From Salinisphaera sp. (GTDB lineage: Bacteria > Pseudomonadota > Gammaproteobacteria > Nevskiales > Salinisphaeraceae): DNA of 64,000 nt. Where the stretch lies: the NCBI GenBank assembly GCA_027858915.1, contig JAQIBT010000165.1:27218-91217 (forward strand). The letters are read 5' to 3'. Shown in pieces: positions 8,428-16,265 of the stretch. The notes below the pieces were generated by a model. The model saw only the letters and a list, made by a program, of their open reading frames with translations, had not been told where the DNA came from and made no database searches. Each line of letters begins with the position of its first letter. Position 1 is the stretch's first letter. The position numbers and the translations under genes were made by a program.

Positions 8428-9147
8428 GTGGCTAACTGGGTATTCCATAGCTTGTCGCGCGGTATTCGCACCACGCGATGGCCAACAGATCCCGAAACCG
8501 CGGCCGGTGTAACGCCCGGGCGCCCGCGCGCAGGCGTCGGTTCGGCGGAATTGGCGGCGCGTTGCCCCACCGAGGCGCTGTTCCCGCACGACAACGGCGT
8601 GGGCGTCGATTTCGGCCACTGCGTGCACTGTCAGCGTTGCCGGCACGGCGACGAAGCGCTGGCCTGGGAACAGGATTTTACCTGGACCAGCAAGCCCGAG
8701 CAGGGCCGCGAGGCACTGCCCGCACGTTTCTCGCGTTCGATCCACGTGCGCTATATCGATGCCGGCGCCTGCGGCGGCTGCATGGGTGAAATCCGTCTGA
8801 TCGACGCGCCCGCCTACAACATGCACCGCGTGGGTATTTTCATCACCGCAACGCCGCGCGACGCCGACGTGCTGCTGGTGGGCGGCCCGGTCACCGAGGC
8901 CATGCGCGAACCATTGCGCAAGGCTTATGAGGCCATGCCGGAGCCCAAGCGCGTGGTCGCCATGGGCGTATGTGCGATCAACGGCGGCGTGTTCGGCACC
9001 AGCTTTGCCAGCGCCGGCGGCGTCGCGGCCGAGATTCCAGTAGATCTGGTCATTCCCGGCTGCCCTCCGCCGCCGCTGGCGATTATCCACGCGCTGCTCG
9101 CGGTTACCGGTCGAACCGAGCCGGCCGAACTGGTAGAAAACCCATGA
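8428..9147 (+). CDS. HyfI/NuoB-like small subunit with an N-terminal single-cluster ferredoxin fusion
   Basis: This 239-residue protein is a fusion. Residues 1-80 resemble HycF/HyfH: WVFHSLSRGIRTTRWP, ARCPTEAL (Cys46) and FGHCVHCQRC (Cys65, 68, 71). The first CxxCxxC of a normal two-cluster ferredoxin and the final CP are missing, but the four cysteines left are exactly those of one [4Fe-4S] cluster. Residues 105-239 are NuoB-like with Cys115 and Cys118 (ACGGC), Cys182 (GVCAINGG) and Cys212 (GCPPPP), enough for the proximal cluster. It should pass electrons between an unknown donor or acceptor and the large subunit. The GTG start at 8428 has AGAGG six bases upstream; a stop at 8386 closes the frame before it. 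Confidence 0.87.
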   Translation: MANWVFHSLSRGIRTTRWPTDPETAAGVTPGRPRAGVGSAELAARCPTEALFPHDNGVGVDFGHCVHCQRCRHGDEALAWEQDFTWTSKPEQGREALPARFSRSIHVRYIDAGACGGCMGEIRLIDAPAYNMHRVGIFITATPRDADVLLVGGPVTEAMREPLRKAYEAMPEPKRVVAMGVCAINGGVFGTSFASAGGVAAEIPVDLVIPGCPPPPLAIIHALLAVTGRTEPAELVENP

Positions 9148-9166
9148 ATGCCGGAGGTCGACACAC

Positions 9167-11278
9167 ATGAACTGCATCGCTTTCGGTTACGCCGCGCTTG
9201 GTTTTGCGTTGCTGGCGCTGATCTGCCCCAGCGCAAGACTCAGCCGAGCCGCTTATCTGCTGGGCGCCTGGGCAGCGACCGTGTTGTTGTTGATCGGCGC
9301 GGGTCTCGCGCTGGCCGGCGCAGCGTCCTTCGATCTCAACCTGCATCTGTCGATCCTGCCGGCGCTGGGCTTTACGCTCGATCCGCTGCGTGGCTTTTTC
9401 ATCGGGATTTCGGCGGCAGTGTACGGGCTGTCGATTGCGTTCATCACGCGCGAGGCGAAAATCTATCCGTCGGGCCACGGCCGGGGATTGCTGGCCTGGA
9501 CTACCGTGTTGTTTGCATCGCTGCCTGCGATTGCGCTCAGCGCTACCGTGCTCAGCCTGATATTCACCTGGGAAATCATGTCGCTCGCCCTGTGGGCGCT
9601 GATCAGTTTCGATACGCGCAATCCGAACAGCGTCCGGGCCGGCGTTCTCACCCTGGCCGTTTCCGAGGCCGGCGCCCTTGCGGCACTCGCTGGCCTCTTG
9701 ATTCTGGCAAATGCTGCGGGCAGTTCCAATCTGGCGGCAATTGCTGCGGCTGCCGACCACATGTCGCCGGGCGTGATATGGGCCGGTGTCTTGCTGACGT
9801 TCTTCGGCTTTGGCGTCAAGACCGGCATTCTGCCGGTCAACCTCTGGATGAACGAGGGCTATGCGGCTGCACCCGCCAGCCTCAGGCCGCTATTCTCCGG
9901 GGCGACCATGAACCTCGGCGTATTCACGCTGTGGATCGTCGACGGCCCGTTGGCCAGTCACGCGCTATGGCCGGCGCTGGTCATCCTCATCGTCGGCGCG
10001 CTCACCGCTATCCTCGGCATCATCTATGCCCTGACCGAACACGAACTCGGGCGACTGCTGACCCAGAGCTCGATCGAGAACCTCGGCGTCGTAGTCGCGG
10101 CACTCGGTGCAGGCTTTGCATTCGTAGCACTCGACAAGCCGATTCCGGCCGGCATTGCCCTGGTTGCCGCGCTATATCACATGCTCAACCATTCAGCGTA
10201 CAAGACGCTGCTGTTCATCGGTGCCGGCGGCATTCAGAGCGCTGCCGGCACCGACGACATGGATCGGCTGGGCGGTTTGATGAAGCATCTGCCGGTCTTC
10301 GGCACCCTGTTTCTGCTGGGCGCGCTGGCGATTGGCGCACTGCCGCCGTTTAACGGCTTTGTCAGCGAATGGCTCACGCTGCAGTCGCTGCTACGCATCA
10401 TCGAAGTGACTGCCATACCGGTACGAATCGTGTTTGCCCTGGCCGGCGCCGCACTCGCCTTGACTGCAGGGCTGGCGCTGACCTGCTTCATCATGCTGGC
10501 CGGCAGTACGCTGCTCGGCCTGCCGCGCTCCGCCAAAGCCGCGCAAGTACGCCATATACCGGCGAGCGCGACCGCGCCCATGGCCATCCTCGTGGTTGTC
10601 TGTCTTGCCTTGGGCGTGCTCGCTACCGCTGTGATCCCGGTGCTCGGCTCCTTGGTGGCACCACTCACCGGCACTGACCCGACCTCTGCGCTGGTGCCGG
10701 CTTTTTTCCACGGCGCACCGGCGCTGGCGCCGAAAATCGCGGCTAGTCTGGCGCCGATCGGCACCCAGGTCGGCGAGGGCATCCTGCCGCTGCGCGGGTT
10801 GGCCGTGCTGCATTCAGGCGGGACGGCCACGCCGGTAATTTATGCCATATCGACCGCGTTGAGCTTTGCGGTGATTGCGTCGCTGCTGTTGCTGGTCTGG
10901 CTTCTGAGCCGCTTGCTCGGTCGTCGACGCGTACAGCGTGGCAGGGTCTGGGACGCAGGTCTGGTCCGCCTGCGACCCGAGATGACCTACAACGCTACCG
11001 GCTTTGCCGCACCCGTGCGCACGGTTTTCGGTTCCCTGCTACGCCCCACCGTGACAGAACATGTCGAACGCCACGGTGCTTTTGCGACAGCCTGGCACCG
11101 CAAGACGCTGACGGTACATATTGTTGACCGACTCGCTCTGCATCCGCTGATGTCGGTCATGCAGCATAGCGCGGCGCTGCTGGCGCGCATGCAGCACGGT
11201 CGTGTCAACGCTTATGCCGGTTACGTGCTGATGGCGCTGGTCGCCGTTTTGATTGCCGCCACCGCCGCACTTCACTGA
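9167..11278 (+). CDS. HyfB/NuoL-like antiporter-type subunit of the Ehr complex
   Basis: This 703-residue protein has about 16 predicted membrane helices and a C-terminal extension, as in HyfB and NuoL. The helix TWEIMSLALWALISF keeps the membrane Glu, and FGFGVKTGILPVNLW keeps the channel Lys. However, the usual WLPxAH is replaced by LWMNEGYAAAPASL, so the conserved His is absent. The start ATG 9167 has GGAGG at 9153-9157. In this cluster it is the last gene, whereas hyfB leads the operon in E. coli. It is expected to translocate ions together with the HyfF-like subunit; the changed motif may alter or reduce transport. Confidence 0.84.
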   Translation: MNCIAFGYAALGFALLALICPSARLSRAAYLLGAWAATVLLLIGAGLALAGAASFDLNLHLSILPALGFTLDPLRGFFIGISAAVYGLSIAFITREAKIYPSGHGRGLLAWTTVLFASLPAIALSATVLSLIFTWEIMSLALWALISFDTRNPNSVRAGVLTLAVSEAGALAALAGLLILANAAGSSNLAAIAAAADHMSPGVIWAGVLLTFFGFGVKTGILPVNLWMNEGYAAAPASLRPLFSGATMNLGVFTLWIVDGPLASHALWPALVILIVGALTAILGIIYALTEHELGRLLTQSSIENLGVVVAALGAGFAFVALDKPIPAGIALVAALYHMLNHSAYKTLLFIGAGGIQSAAGTDDMDRLGGLMKHLPVFGTLFLLGALAIGALPPFNGFVSEWLTLQSLLRIIEVTAIPVRIVFALAGAALALTAGLALTCFIMLAGSTLLGLPRSAKAAQVRHIPASATAPMAILVVVCLALGVLATAVIPVLGSLVAPLTGTDPTSALVPAFFHGAPALAPKIAASLAPIGTQVGEGILPLRGLAVLHSGGTATPVIYAISTALSFAVIASLLLLVWLLSRLLGRRRVQRGRVWDAGLVRLRPEMTYNATGFAAPVRTVFGSLLRPTVTEHVERHGAFATAWHRKTLTVHIVDRLALHPLMSVMQHSAALLARMQHGRVNAYAGYVLMALVAVLIAATAALH

Positions 11279-11608
11279 GGCGGTTGTCATTGGACAGATC
11301 GAGCGTGCTGGTGGCGCAACGACTCACCGCCATTCGCATCGCGACGAGAGAGCTGCGGCTGTCAGAACGATCAATGGCATGTCGCGGAGTTGGACGCTGT
11401 ATCGGAACGTCCAGGACTAGGGCCTGTAATCGTCAAGCAATATCAATGAAACCGAAAATGTATGAACACCCGCGCGCACTCTCGCCAGATAGCTGGTATC
11501 GAACTGGCTGACGCGAAAAAATCCTCCCGGCCAAGGGGTACGCCTTGATCAGCAAAGGCGCCCGCCCATCGGCCGTTAAAACCACTCATACGGCGATCGC
11601 GTGCTGCT
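11279..11608. other. Intergenic gap between convergent genes, no clear gene
   Basis: This 330-base stretch separates the end of the Ehr cluster from the converging acyl-ligase gene. A 75-codon frame at 11284-11511 has no ribosome binding site and an unconvincing composition. The only structure is a weak hairpin, CGCCTT/AAGGCG, around 11550 without a T-run. I found no terminator or promoter. Confidence 0.5.
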
Positions 11609-13567
11609 TTAAGCCGTTTCACTATCTTCTAGAAACGCGGCGAGGTCGTTGATCGTCGGGTAATCAAACAGATCGGTCACTTCCAGCCGATCTGGCCAGC
11701 GGGCTTCGATACCTTCGTGGATCTGGGCAAGCTCCAGCGACGACAAACCGGTTTCGAACAGGTCGTCGTCGTAACCAATCTTCTTGTCGGGGGCGATCTC
11801 GTCGCAGATCATCTTCAGATCTTCGACGATTCCACCGCCTGTCTGGGCATCGCCATCGGCCAAGGTCGCGGCCGGGCGCATCAACTCATCCAACTCGGCG
11901 GCCACCTGGGCAAACTCGCCGTTGGCATAGTCGCGGGCCAGCTGGCTGCGTTGCAGCTTGCCACTCGTGGTCTTGGGAATATTGCGTACCGGCAATACCT
12001 TTGAGGTGACCAATCCGGCCCGCTGATTGATGGCGCCAGCGACGGCCCGCGCGATGTCCGCGAAGTCTTCGATATGTCCGCGGAAGACTACAAATACAAC
12101 CAGTTCGTCGGCATCCGCGCCCGGCGCACGCACGCCGGCCACGGCCACTTTGTTGAGCTCGACGCCCTCGGCAGCCGTCGCGATCTGCTCCAGATCCTGA
12201 GGATAGTGGTTCTGACCGTTGACGAAGATGATTTCCTTGGCGCGACCGGTAATCACCAGATCGCCGCCGTGGGTGAAACCGAGATCACCAGTATCCAGCC
12301 AGCCGTCGCCGACCAGCGCGGCTTCGTTGGCCGCGGGACTGTCGTAATAGCCGGCCGTGACGTTGTCTCCCGCAATCCAGACGCGCCCGACTACATCGTC
12401 GGCCAGTGGTTGGCCGTCGGCCGCGGCAATCTTCAGATCGGCGCCGCTCACGGGCTTGCCCAGATTGACCAGCTCCACGGCGTCGTCGCCCTCGGCAAGG
12501 CGCACGTTGTCGCCAACGCCCAGCTCGCCGCGCGCGACGCTGACGGTATTCAGTCCTTCGCCGGCCGGCGGAAAAGTAGCCGCCAGGCTCGCTTCAGCCA
12601 GACCGTAGACCGCAAACATACTGTTGGCGGACAGCCCGGTCGGCGCCAGCACGCTCAGAAACTCGCGTGCCAGCGACGGCGAGATCGGCTCGGCCCCGTT
12701 GTAGATGCGGCGCACAGCCGAGAGATCCAGATCGGGCAGGCCCCTGGCGCTGATGGCCCGCAGCGTATGGCGATAACCAAAATTGGGCGAGCACAAAAGG
12801 GTGGCCTGTTTTTCAGCCGCTTTTTCCAGCCACAGCATCGGCCGACGCGCGAACAGGTCGGTGGCCATCAGATAATGATTGAAAGCGTGGCATATCAGCG
12901 TCAGATGAAAACCGATCAGCCCCATGTCGTGGGTCAACGGCATCCAGGAAACGGCGATCTCCTGCGCCGCAAATTGCGAGCCTTTCGCTATGCCACGGAT
13001 ATTGGCCAGCACGTTGGAATGGCTCAGAACCACGCCCTTGGGATCCCCCGTGGAACCGGAGGAGAACTGGATGAAGGCCGTGTCGCCTGGCTTCAGGCTG
13101 GCGCGCTCGGCCGTTGCCTCGACCGCCGGCGGCTCGTCAGATATCGCGCGGTCGGCCAGTCGCTGGGCAGCATCGGCCTGGCCGTCATTCTCCAGCCAGC
13201 CGCGAATCCGCTCGAGATGCCGCGCATCGGCCACCAGGCGCGGTTCACCCATGTGTTGCCAGACGCGGACCAGCTTCTCGAGATGCGCGTCGGTCGCGCC
13301 GGCAGCGACCGGCACCGGGGTCAGGCCGCCATAGACCGCGGCCCAGAAGAACTGTACGAATCGCAGATTGTCGCCGACAAACAGAATCAATGGCTCGCCG
13401 GGCGCCGCCCCACGGTCCTGCAGCACAGCCAGCAGTCGCATGGCAGCCCGTGACAAGAGCCTGAAACTGAGGCGGCGCTCGTCATTGGCGCCGTCAATGA
13501 AGCCGATTTCGCCGCCGGTGTCGGCCGCTGCATCGAGTGCGTCGGCCAGCGTGTTGAACGATGTCAT
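11609..13567 (-). CDS. Fatty acyl-AMP ligase fused to a C-terminal acyl carrier protein domain
   Basis: This 652-residue protein has an adenylate-forming domain (about 1-570) and an ACP domain (about 575-652). FSSGSTGDPKGVV (168-180) is the ATP-binding loop, and FNHYLM, RIYNGAEPIS and GDLGF-type motifs follow, ending with TTSGKLQRSQLARDY. The pattern fits fatty acyl-AMP ligases, which activate a free fatty acid and pass it to an ACP instead of CoA. The C-terminal GLSSLELAQI provides Ser610, the likely phosphopantetheine site, with the usual Asp before it replaced by Ser. The ATG at 13567 starts 11 bases after the P450 reading frame ends, so the two genes form one transcript. The divergent phosphopantetheinyl transferase could activate its ACP. 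Confidence 0.88.
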   Translation of the reverse strand: MTSFNTLADALDAAADTGGEIGFIDGANDERRLSFRLLSRAAMRLLAVLQDRGAAPGEPLILFVGDNLRFVQFFWAAVYGGLTPVPVAAGATDAHLEKLVRVWQHMGEPRLVADARHLERIRGWLENDGQADAAQRLADRAISDEPPAVEATAERASLKPGDTAFIQFSSGSTGDPKGVVLSHSNVLANIRGIAKGSQFAAQEIAVSWMPLTHDMGLIGFHLTLICHAFNHYLMATDLFARRPMLWLEKAAEKQATLLCSPNFGYRHTLRAISARGLPDLDLSAVRRIYNGAEPISPSLAREFLSVLAPTGLSANSMFAVYGLAEASLAATFPPAGEGLNTVSVARGELGVGDNVRLAEGDDAVELVNLGKPVSGADLKIAAADGQPLADDVVGRVWIAGDNVTAGYYDSPAANEAALVGDGWLDTGDLGFTHGGDLVITGRAKEIIFVNGQNHYPQDLEQIATAAEGVELNKVAVAGVRAPGADADELVVFVVFRGHIEDFADIARAVAGAINQRAGLVTSKVLPVRNIPKTTSGKLQRSQLARDYANGEFAQVAAELDELMRPAATLADGDAQTGGGIVEDLKMICDEIAPDKKIGYDDDLFETGLSSLELAQIHEGIEARWPDRLEVTDLFDYPTINDLAAFLEDSETA

Positions 13568-13577
13568 AAATTTGTCG

Positions 13578-14911
13578 CTAATATTTTCTAGGCGCCAATT
13601 GTAAATAAATTCCGTCGGCCGGCCGCAGATTGATTGCCGAATCAATGGCAGGCGCGCCTGCACCGAGATAGCGCGGCGTGAATCGGCGGAGAAAAACAGC
13701 CAGGTGCACGCGCATTTCGGTCGCCGCCATATGCTCGCCTACGCAGTGACGCGGCCCCGCGGCGAAGGCAGATAAGCCATGCGATGCGAGGGCGTTCGTG
13801 CGTCCGCGAATCGGTCCGGATCAAACCGATCCGGTGCGCGCCAGTAATCCGGGTGACGATGCAGAATATAAGGGCTGATGAACAGCTGCGTGCCGGCAGC
13901 GATCGGATGGCCGCCCAGTTCGTGACCCACTGTGGCGCGACGCGACAGCAGCCAGCCGGGTGGATAAAGACGCAGTGTTTCGGCTATCACCCGGTCGGTG
14001 AACGGCAGACGCGGACTGTTCTGGCGCGGGCCATTGCCTCCGGTGGCGGCGAGCTCGTCGTCGGAGACGGTATCGATTTCCTGCTGCAGTCGACGGCATA
14101 TCGCATTGTCAGCCGCAATCAGATACCAGGCAAACGCCAACGCGCTGGCAGTCGTTTCATGGCCGGCAACAATCAGCGTCATGATCTCGTCGACCAGCGC
14201 GGTTCGGCTCATCGATTCGCCGTTGCGCAGACGCACCGAAAGCATGTGGCCAAGAAAATCGAAGGCAGTATCGGCAGCTGACAGACGCTGCTCGATGATC
14301 GAATCGACCACGCCCTTCAAGCGATGAAACCGGGCCGCAAAACGCAGATTCCGGCTCGGCTCCTCGGTGAGCAAGGAAAACGGGTTTCGGCCGCCTGCCA
14401 CCAGCTGCGCATAGTCGCGACCAAAGATCGACTTGAGCACGATTACCAGCGTCAACTCACTGATCGCGCCTACGGCTTCCACCGATTCGCCGGCGTCAGC
14501 CCGAGCCTGCCAGCGCTTGGCCAGGGCCAGATTCTCGGCATGAATCATGGCGTTGAAATCGGCCAGCGAGCGCGGTTTGAACGCCGGCTGGATGAGACGA
14601 CGCTGGCGCGCCCAGAAATCGCCTTCGCTGACCATGATGCCGTTGCCAAGTAGAATCCTGACTCGGTCCAGCCCCATGCCCTTTGCGTAATGATCAGCGC
14701 GGCGCACCAATAGCTGGTGCACAAGATCAGGGCGATTCACAACCCAGTGCGCGTCAGGGCGACGTGTATCGCGTACCTGATAGAAATCGCCATAGTCCTG
14801 CTGCCAGCGCTCGAGCATGCGACGCGTGTGATCGTTGGCTTCGATGGAAAATGGCTGTTGCGGGCCCAACAATTCGGTTATTGCAGCGGAATCGAGAATG
14901 CAACTATTCAT
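13578..14911 (-). pseudogene. Cytochrome P450 with a single-base frameshift before the heme-binding loop
   Basis: From ATG 14911 the frame encodes a P450 with the I-helix AGHETTA (249-255), the ExxR motif ETLR (311-314) and the PERF-like FDPDRF. It stops at 13739 right after MAYLPSPRG, where the heme loop should begin. Shifting by one base at 13763-13768 (CCTTCG on the coding strand) restores FAAGPRHCVGEHMAATEM, with the heme Cys at 13743-13745, and stays open to TAG at 13578. The full protein would be about 444 residues, normal for the family. Without the shift the product has no heme ligand and is inactive. It could be a true recent mutation, a slippage site or an assembly error. It is followed 11 bases on by the acyl-AMP ligase, suggesting an acyl-ACP substrate. 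Confidence 0.85.
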
Positions 14912-14996
14912 GACGACATCGGTTGCTTGTGATGAAAACCGTTCAACAACGAACGCGCGTCGTCACTTTACGGCAAAAAAATATTAATTAAATATT
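14912..14996. promoter_or_regulatory. AT-rich divergent promoter region between P450 and PPTase genes
   Basis: The 85 bases between the two divergent starts contain a sharply AT-rich block (about 14979-15010, with ATATTAATTAAATATTATG) in a GC-rich genome. Several -10-like hexamers exist on both strands, but no clear -35. The PPTase start lies in this block and has no visible Shine-Dalgarno sequence, so its transcript may be nearly leaderless. Confidence 0.4.
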
Positions 14997-15620
14997 ATGA
15001 TTGTATTATACACTTCAATGAATAAGCCTCGTGAATCGGCTCTAGCCGCGCGCCCCGTTCACAAGGCGCCTGCGGCGTATCGCCAACGCCTGGCCGACAT
15101 GCAGAGCGCGGCTGCGCGCGCCCGGACCTTCGCCGGCCTGGACCTGCTGACAAGCGGACTGAAACAACTCGGACTAGCGACGGAAATCGACGGCATCGGG
15201 TTCGCCGCCGGCGGGCGCCCGGAACTTCACGGCGGCCCGTCTTTCAGTATTTCCCACAGCGGCCAGACCGTCGCCTGTGCGATCGCGCAGGAGCAGACCA
15301 TTGGGCTCGACATCGAAGCTCGCCGCGACAATATCTCGGCGCGGCTGGCCGCGACCATCCAGGCTGGCCTGGCAGCAAACAGTCCGTGGGACTTCTTCGA
15401 CGCCTGGTGCGCGCGCGAGGCTGCCGTGAAGGCCAGTGGACGCGTCGGCCTGGCACGTATTCGCCAACTGGAATTCGACGGCGCCAACGGCTGGCTCGAC
15501 GACCAACGCTGGTATCTACGCCCGCTTGGTCTGGTCGACGGCCTGGCCGGCTTTCTGGCCAGCGATCAACCCATCCGCGATATCAGCGTTCGCGAGATCA
15601 GCCTTGATCACGCTGAATAA
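14997..15620 (+). CDS. Sfp-type 4'-phosphopantetheinyl transferase
   Basis: This 207-residue enzyme moves phosphopantetheine from CoA to a serine on carrier proteins. The N-terminal MIVLYTSMNKPRES lines up with the first strand of Bacillus Sfp, supporting ATG 14997 over ATG 15018. SFSISHSGQ (82-90) contacts CoA, GLDIE (103-107) gives the metal ligands Asp105 and Glu107, and WCAREAAVK (137-145) is the W..KEA motif with Arg in place of the first Lys. It diverges from the P450/acyl-ligase operon, whose ACP domain is the obvious target. Its 3' end overlaps the converging Nudix gene by 23 bases. Confidence 0.88.
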   Translation: MIVLYTSMNKPRESALAARPVHKAPAAYRQRLADMQSAAARARTFAGLDLLTSGLKQLGLATEIDGIGFAAGGRPELHGGPSFSISHSGQTVACAIAQEQTIGLDIEARRDNISARLAATIQAGLAANSPWDFFDAWCAREAAVKASGRVGLARIRQLEFDGANGWLDDQRWYLRPLGLVDGLAGFLASDQPIRDISVREISLDHAE

Positions 15621-16125
15621 AATACAGACCGGTATAGATTTTCGGATCAACCCAGACGCCGGCATCGCGTTTGTCTTGCAGCCATGGCTCAATCTCGCCT
15701 AGCGGCACTGCGTACACGGTAATTTCCTCGGTCTCGTCGCCACCGCCAGCGCCAACCCGTGTCAGCTCAATGGCACGATAGAAAGACAGCACCTCGCCGG
15801 CCAGGCCCGCGCTCGGCGGCCCCGCCGTGAGAAATTCGAAGCGTGCGGCCCGATAGCCGGTTTCCTCTTCAAGCTCCCGGCCAGCGGCCACCGCCATATC
15901 CTCGTTTTCCTCGCCCTGGATATCGCCGACCAGACCAGCCGGCAATTCGAGCACTGGACCACCCATCGGCGCTCGCGGCTGTTCGACCAGCAACAACTCG
16001 TTATCCGGCGTGACCGCAACAATCACGACCGCGCCGCGGGCGTTCACGCGTTCGGCGTATTCCCAGGTGCCCCGTCGGCGCAGCCGCAGATAATCGCCTT
16101 CGAATAAAATTGCCTCATTGCTCAT
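15598..16125 (-). CDS. Nudix hydrolase, ADP-ribose pyrophosphatase-like
   Basis: This 175-residue protein carries a complete Nudix box: a Gly-Leu-Val lead-in, Glu, seven residues, then RELEEETGY. GGPVLELPAGLVGD just before it is typical of the ADP-ribose or nucleoside-diphosphate-sugar branch (NudF-like), which cleaves ADP-ribose to AMP and ribose phosphate. A run GAGGGDETEEITVYAVPL with acidic residues follows, as in that branch. ATG 16125 was chosen; a TTG at 16152 would add nine residues. The 3' end overlaps the PPTase gene on the other strand by 23 bases. The exact substrate cannot be read from sequence. Confidence 0.85.
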   Translation of the reverse strand: MSNEAILFEGDYLRLRRRGTWEYAERVNARGAVVIVAVTPDNELLLVEQPRAPMGGPVLELPAGLVGDIQGEENEDMAVAAGRELEEETGYRAARFEFLTAGPPSAGLAGEVLSFYRAIELTRVGAGGGDETEEITVYAVPLGEIEPWLQDKRDAGVWVDPKIYTGLYFIQRDQG

Positions 16126-16265
16126 ATCACTCACTTGCCACCCTGTATCCAAAGCGAGCGAGTCTACCGTTTCATGCGATGCCGCGACGCACCACGCTTT
16201 GTTAAGCTGGCGCTAGCACAGCGGCGCGGCCGCTCTTCTGACCTCTTGTCCATCGGATCGAATTC

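Noticed and set aside
9148..10353. A 401-codon frame starting just before the HyfB-like gene
   Set aside because: It is an out-of-frame reading of the HyfB-like gene with Arg-rich composition and no membrane helices.
3505..11278. Functional hydrogenase-4 or formate hydrogenlyase
   Set aside because: The large subunit lacks all four NiFe-binding cysteines and the maturation tail, and no hyp or fdh genes are nearby.
11284..11511. Small gene in the gap after the Ehr cluster
   Set aside because: No ribosome binding site, no family and an Arg/Ser-rich composition; I treat the gap as non-coding.
12074..13453. A 459-codon plus-strand frame across the acyl-AMP ligase gene
   Set aside because: The minus strand encodes a complete adenylating enzyme with ACP domain; the opposite frame has no recognisable domain.
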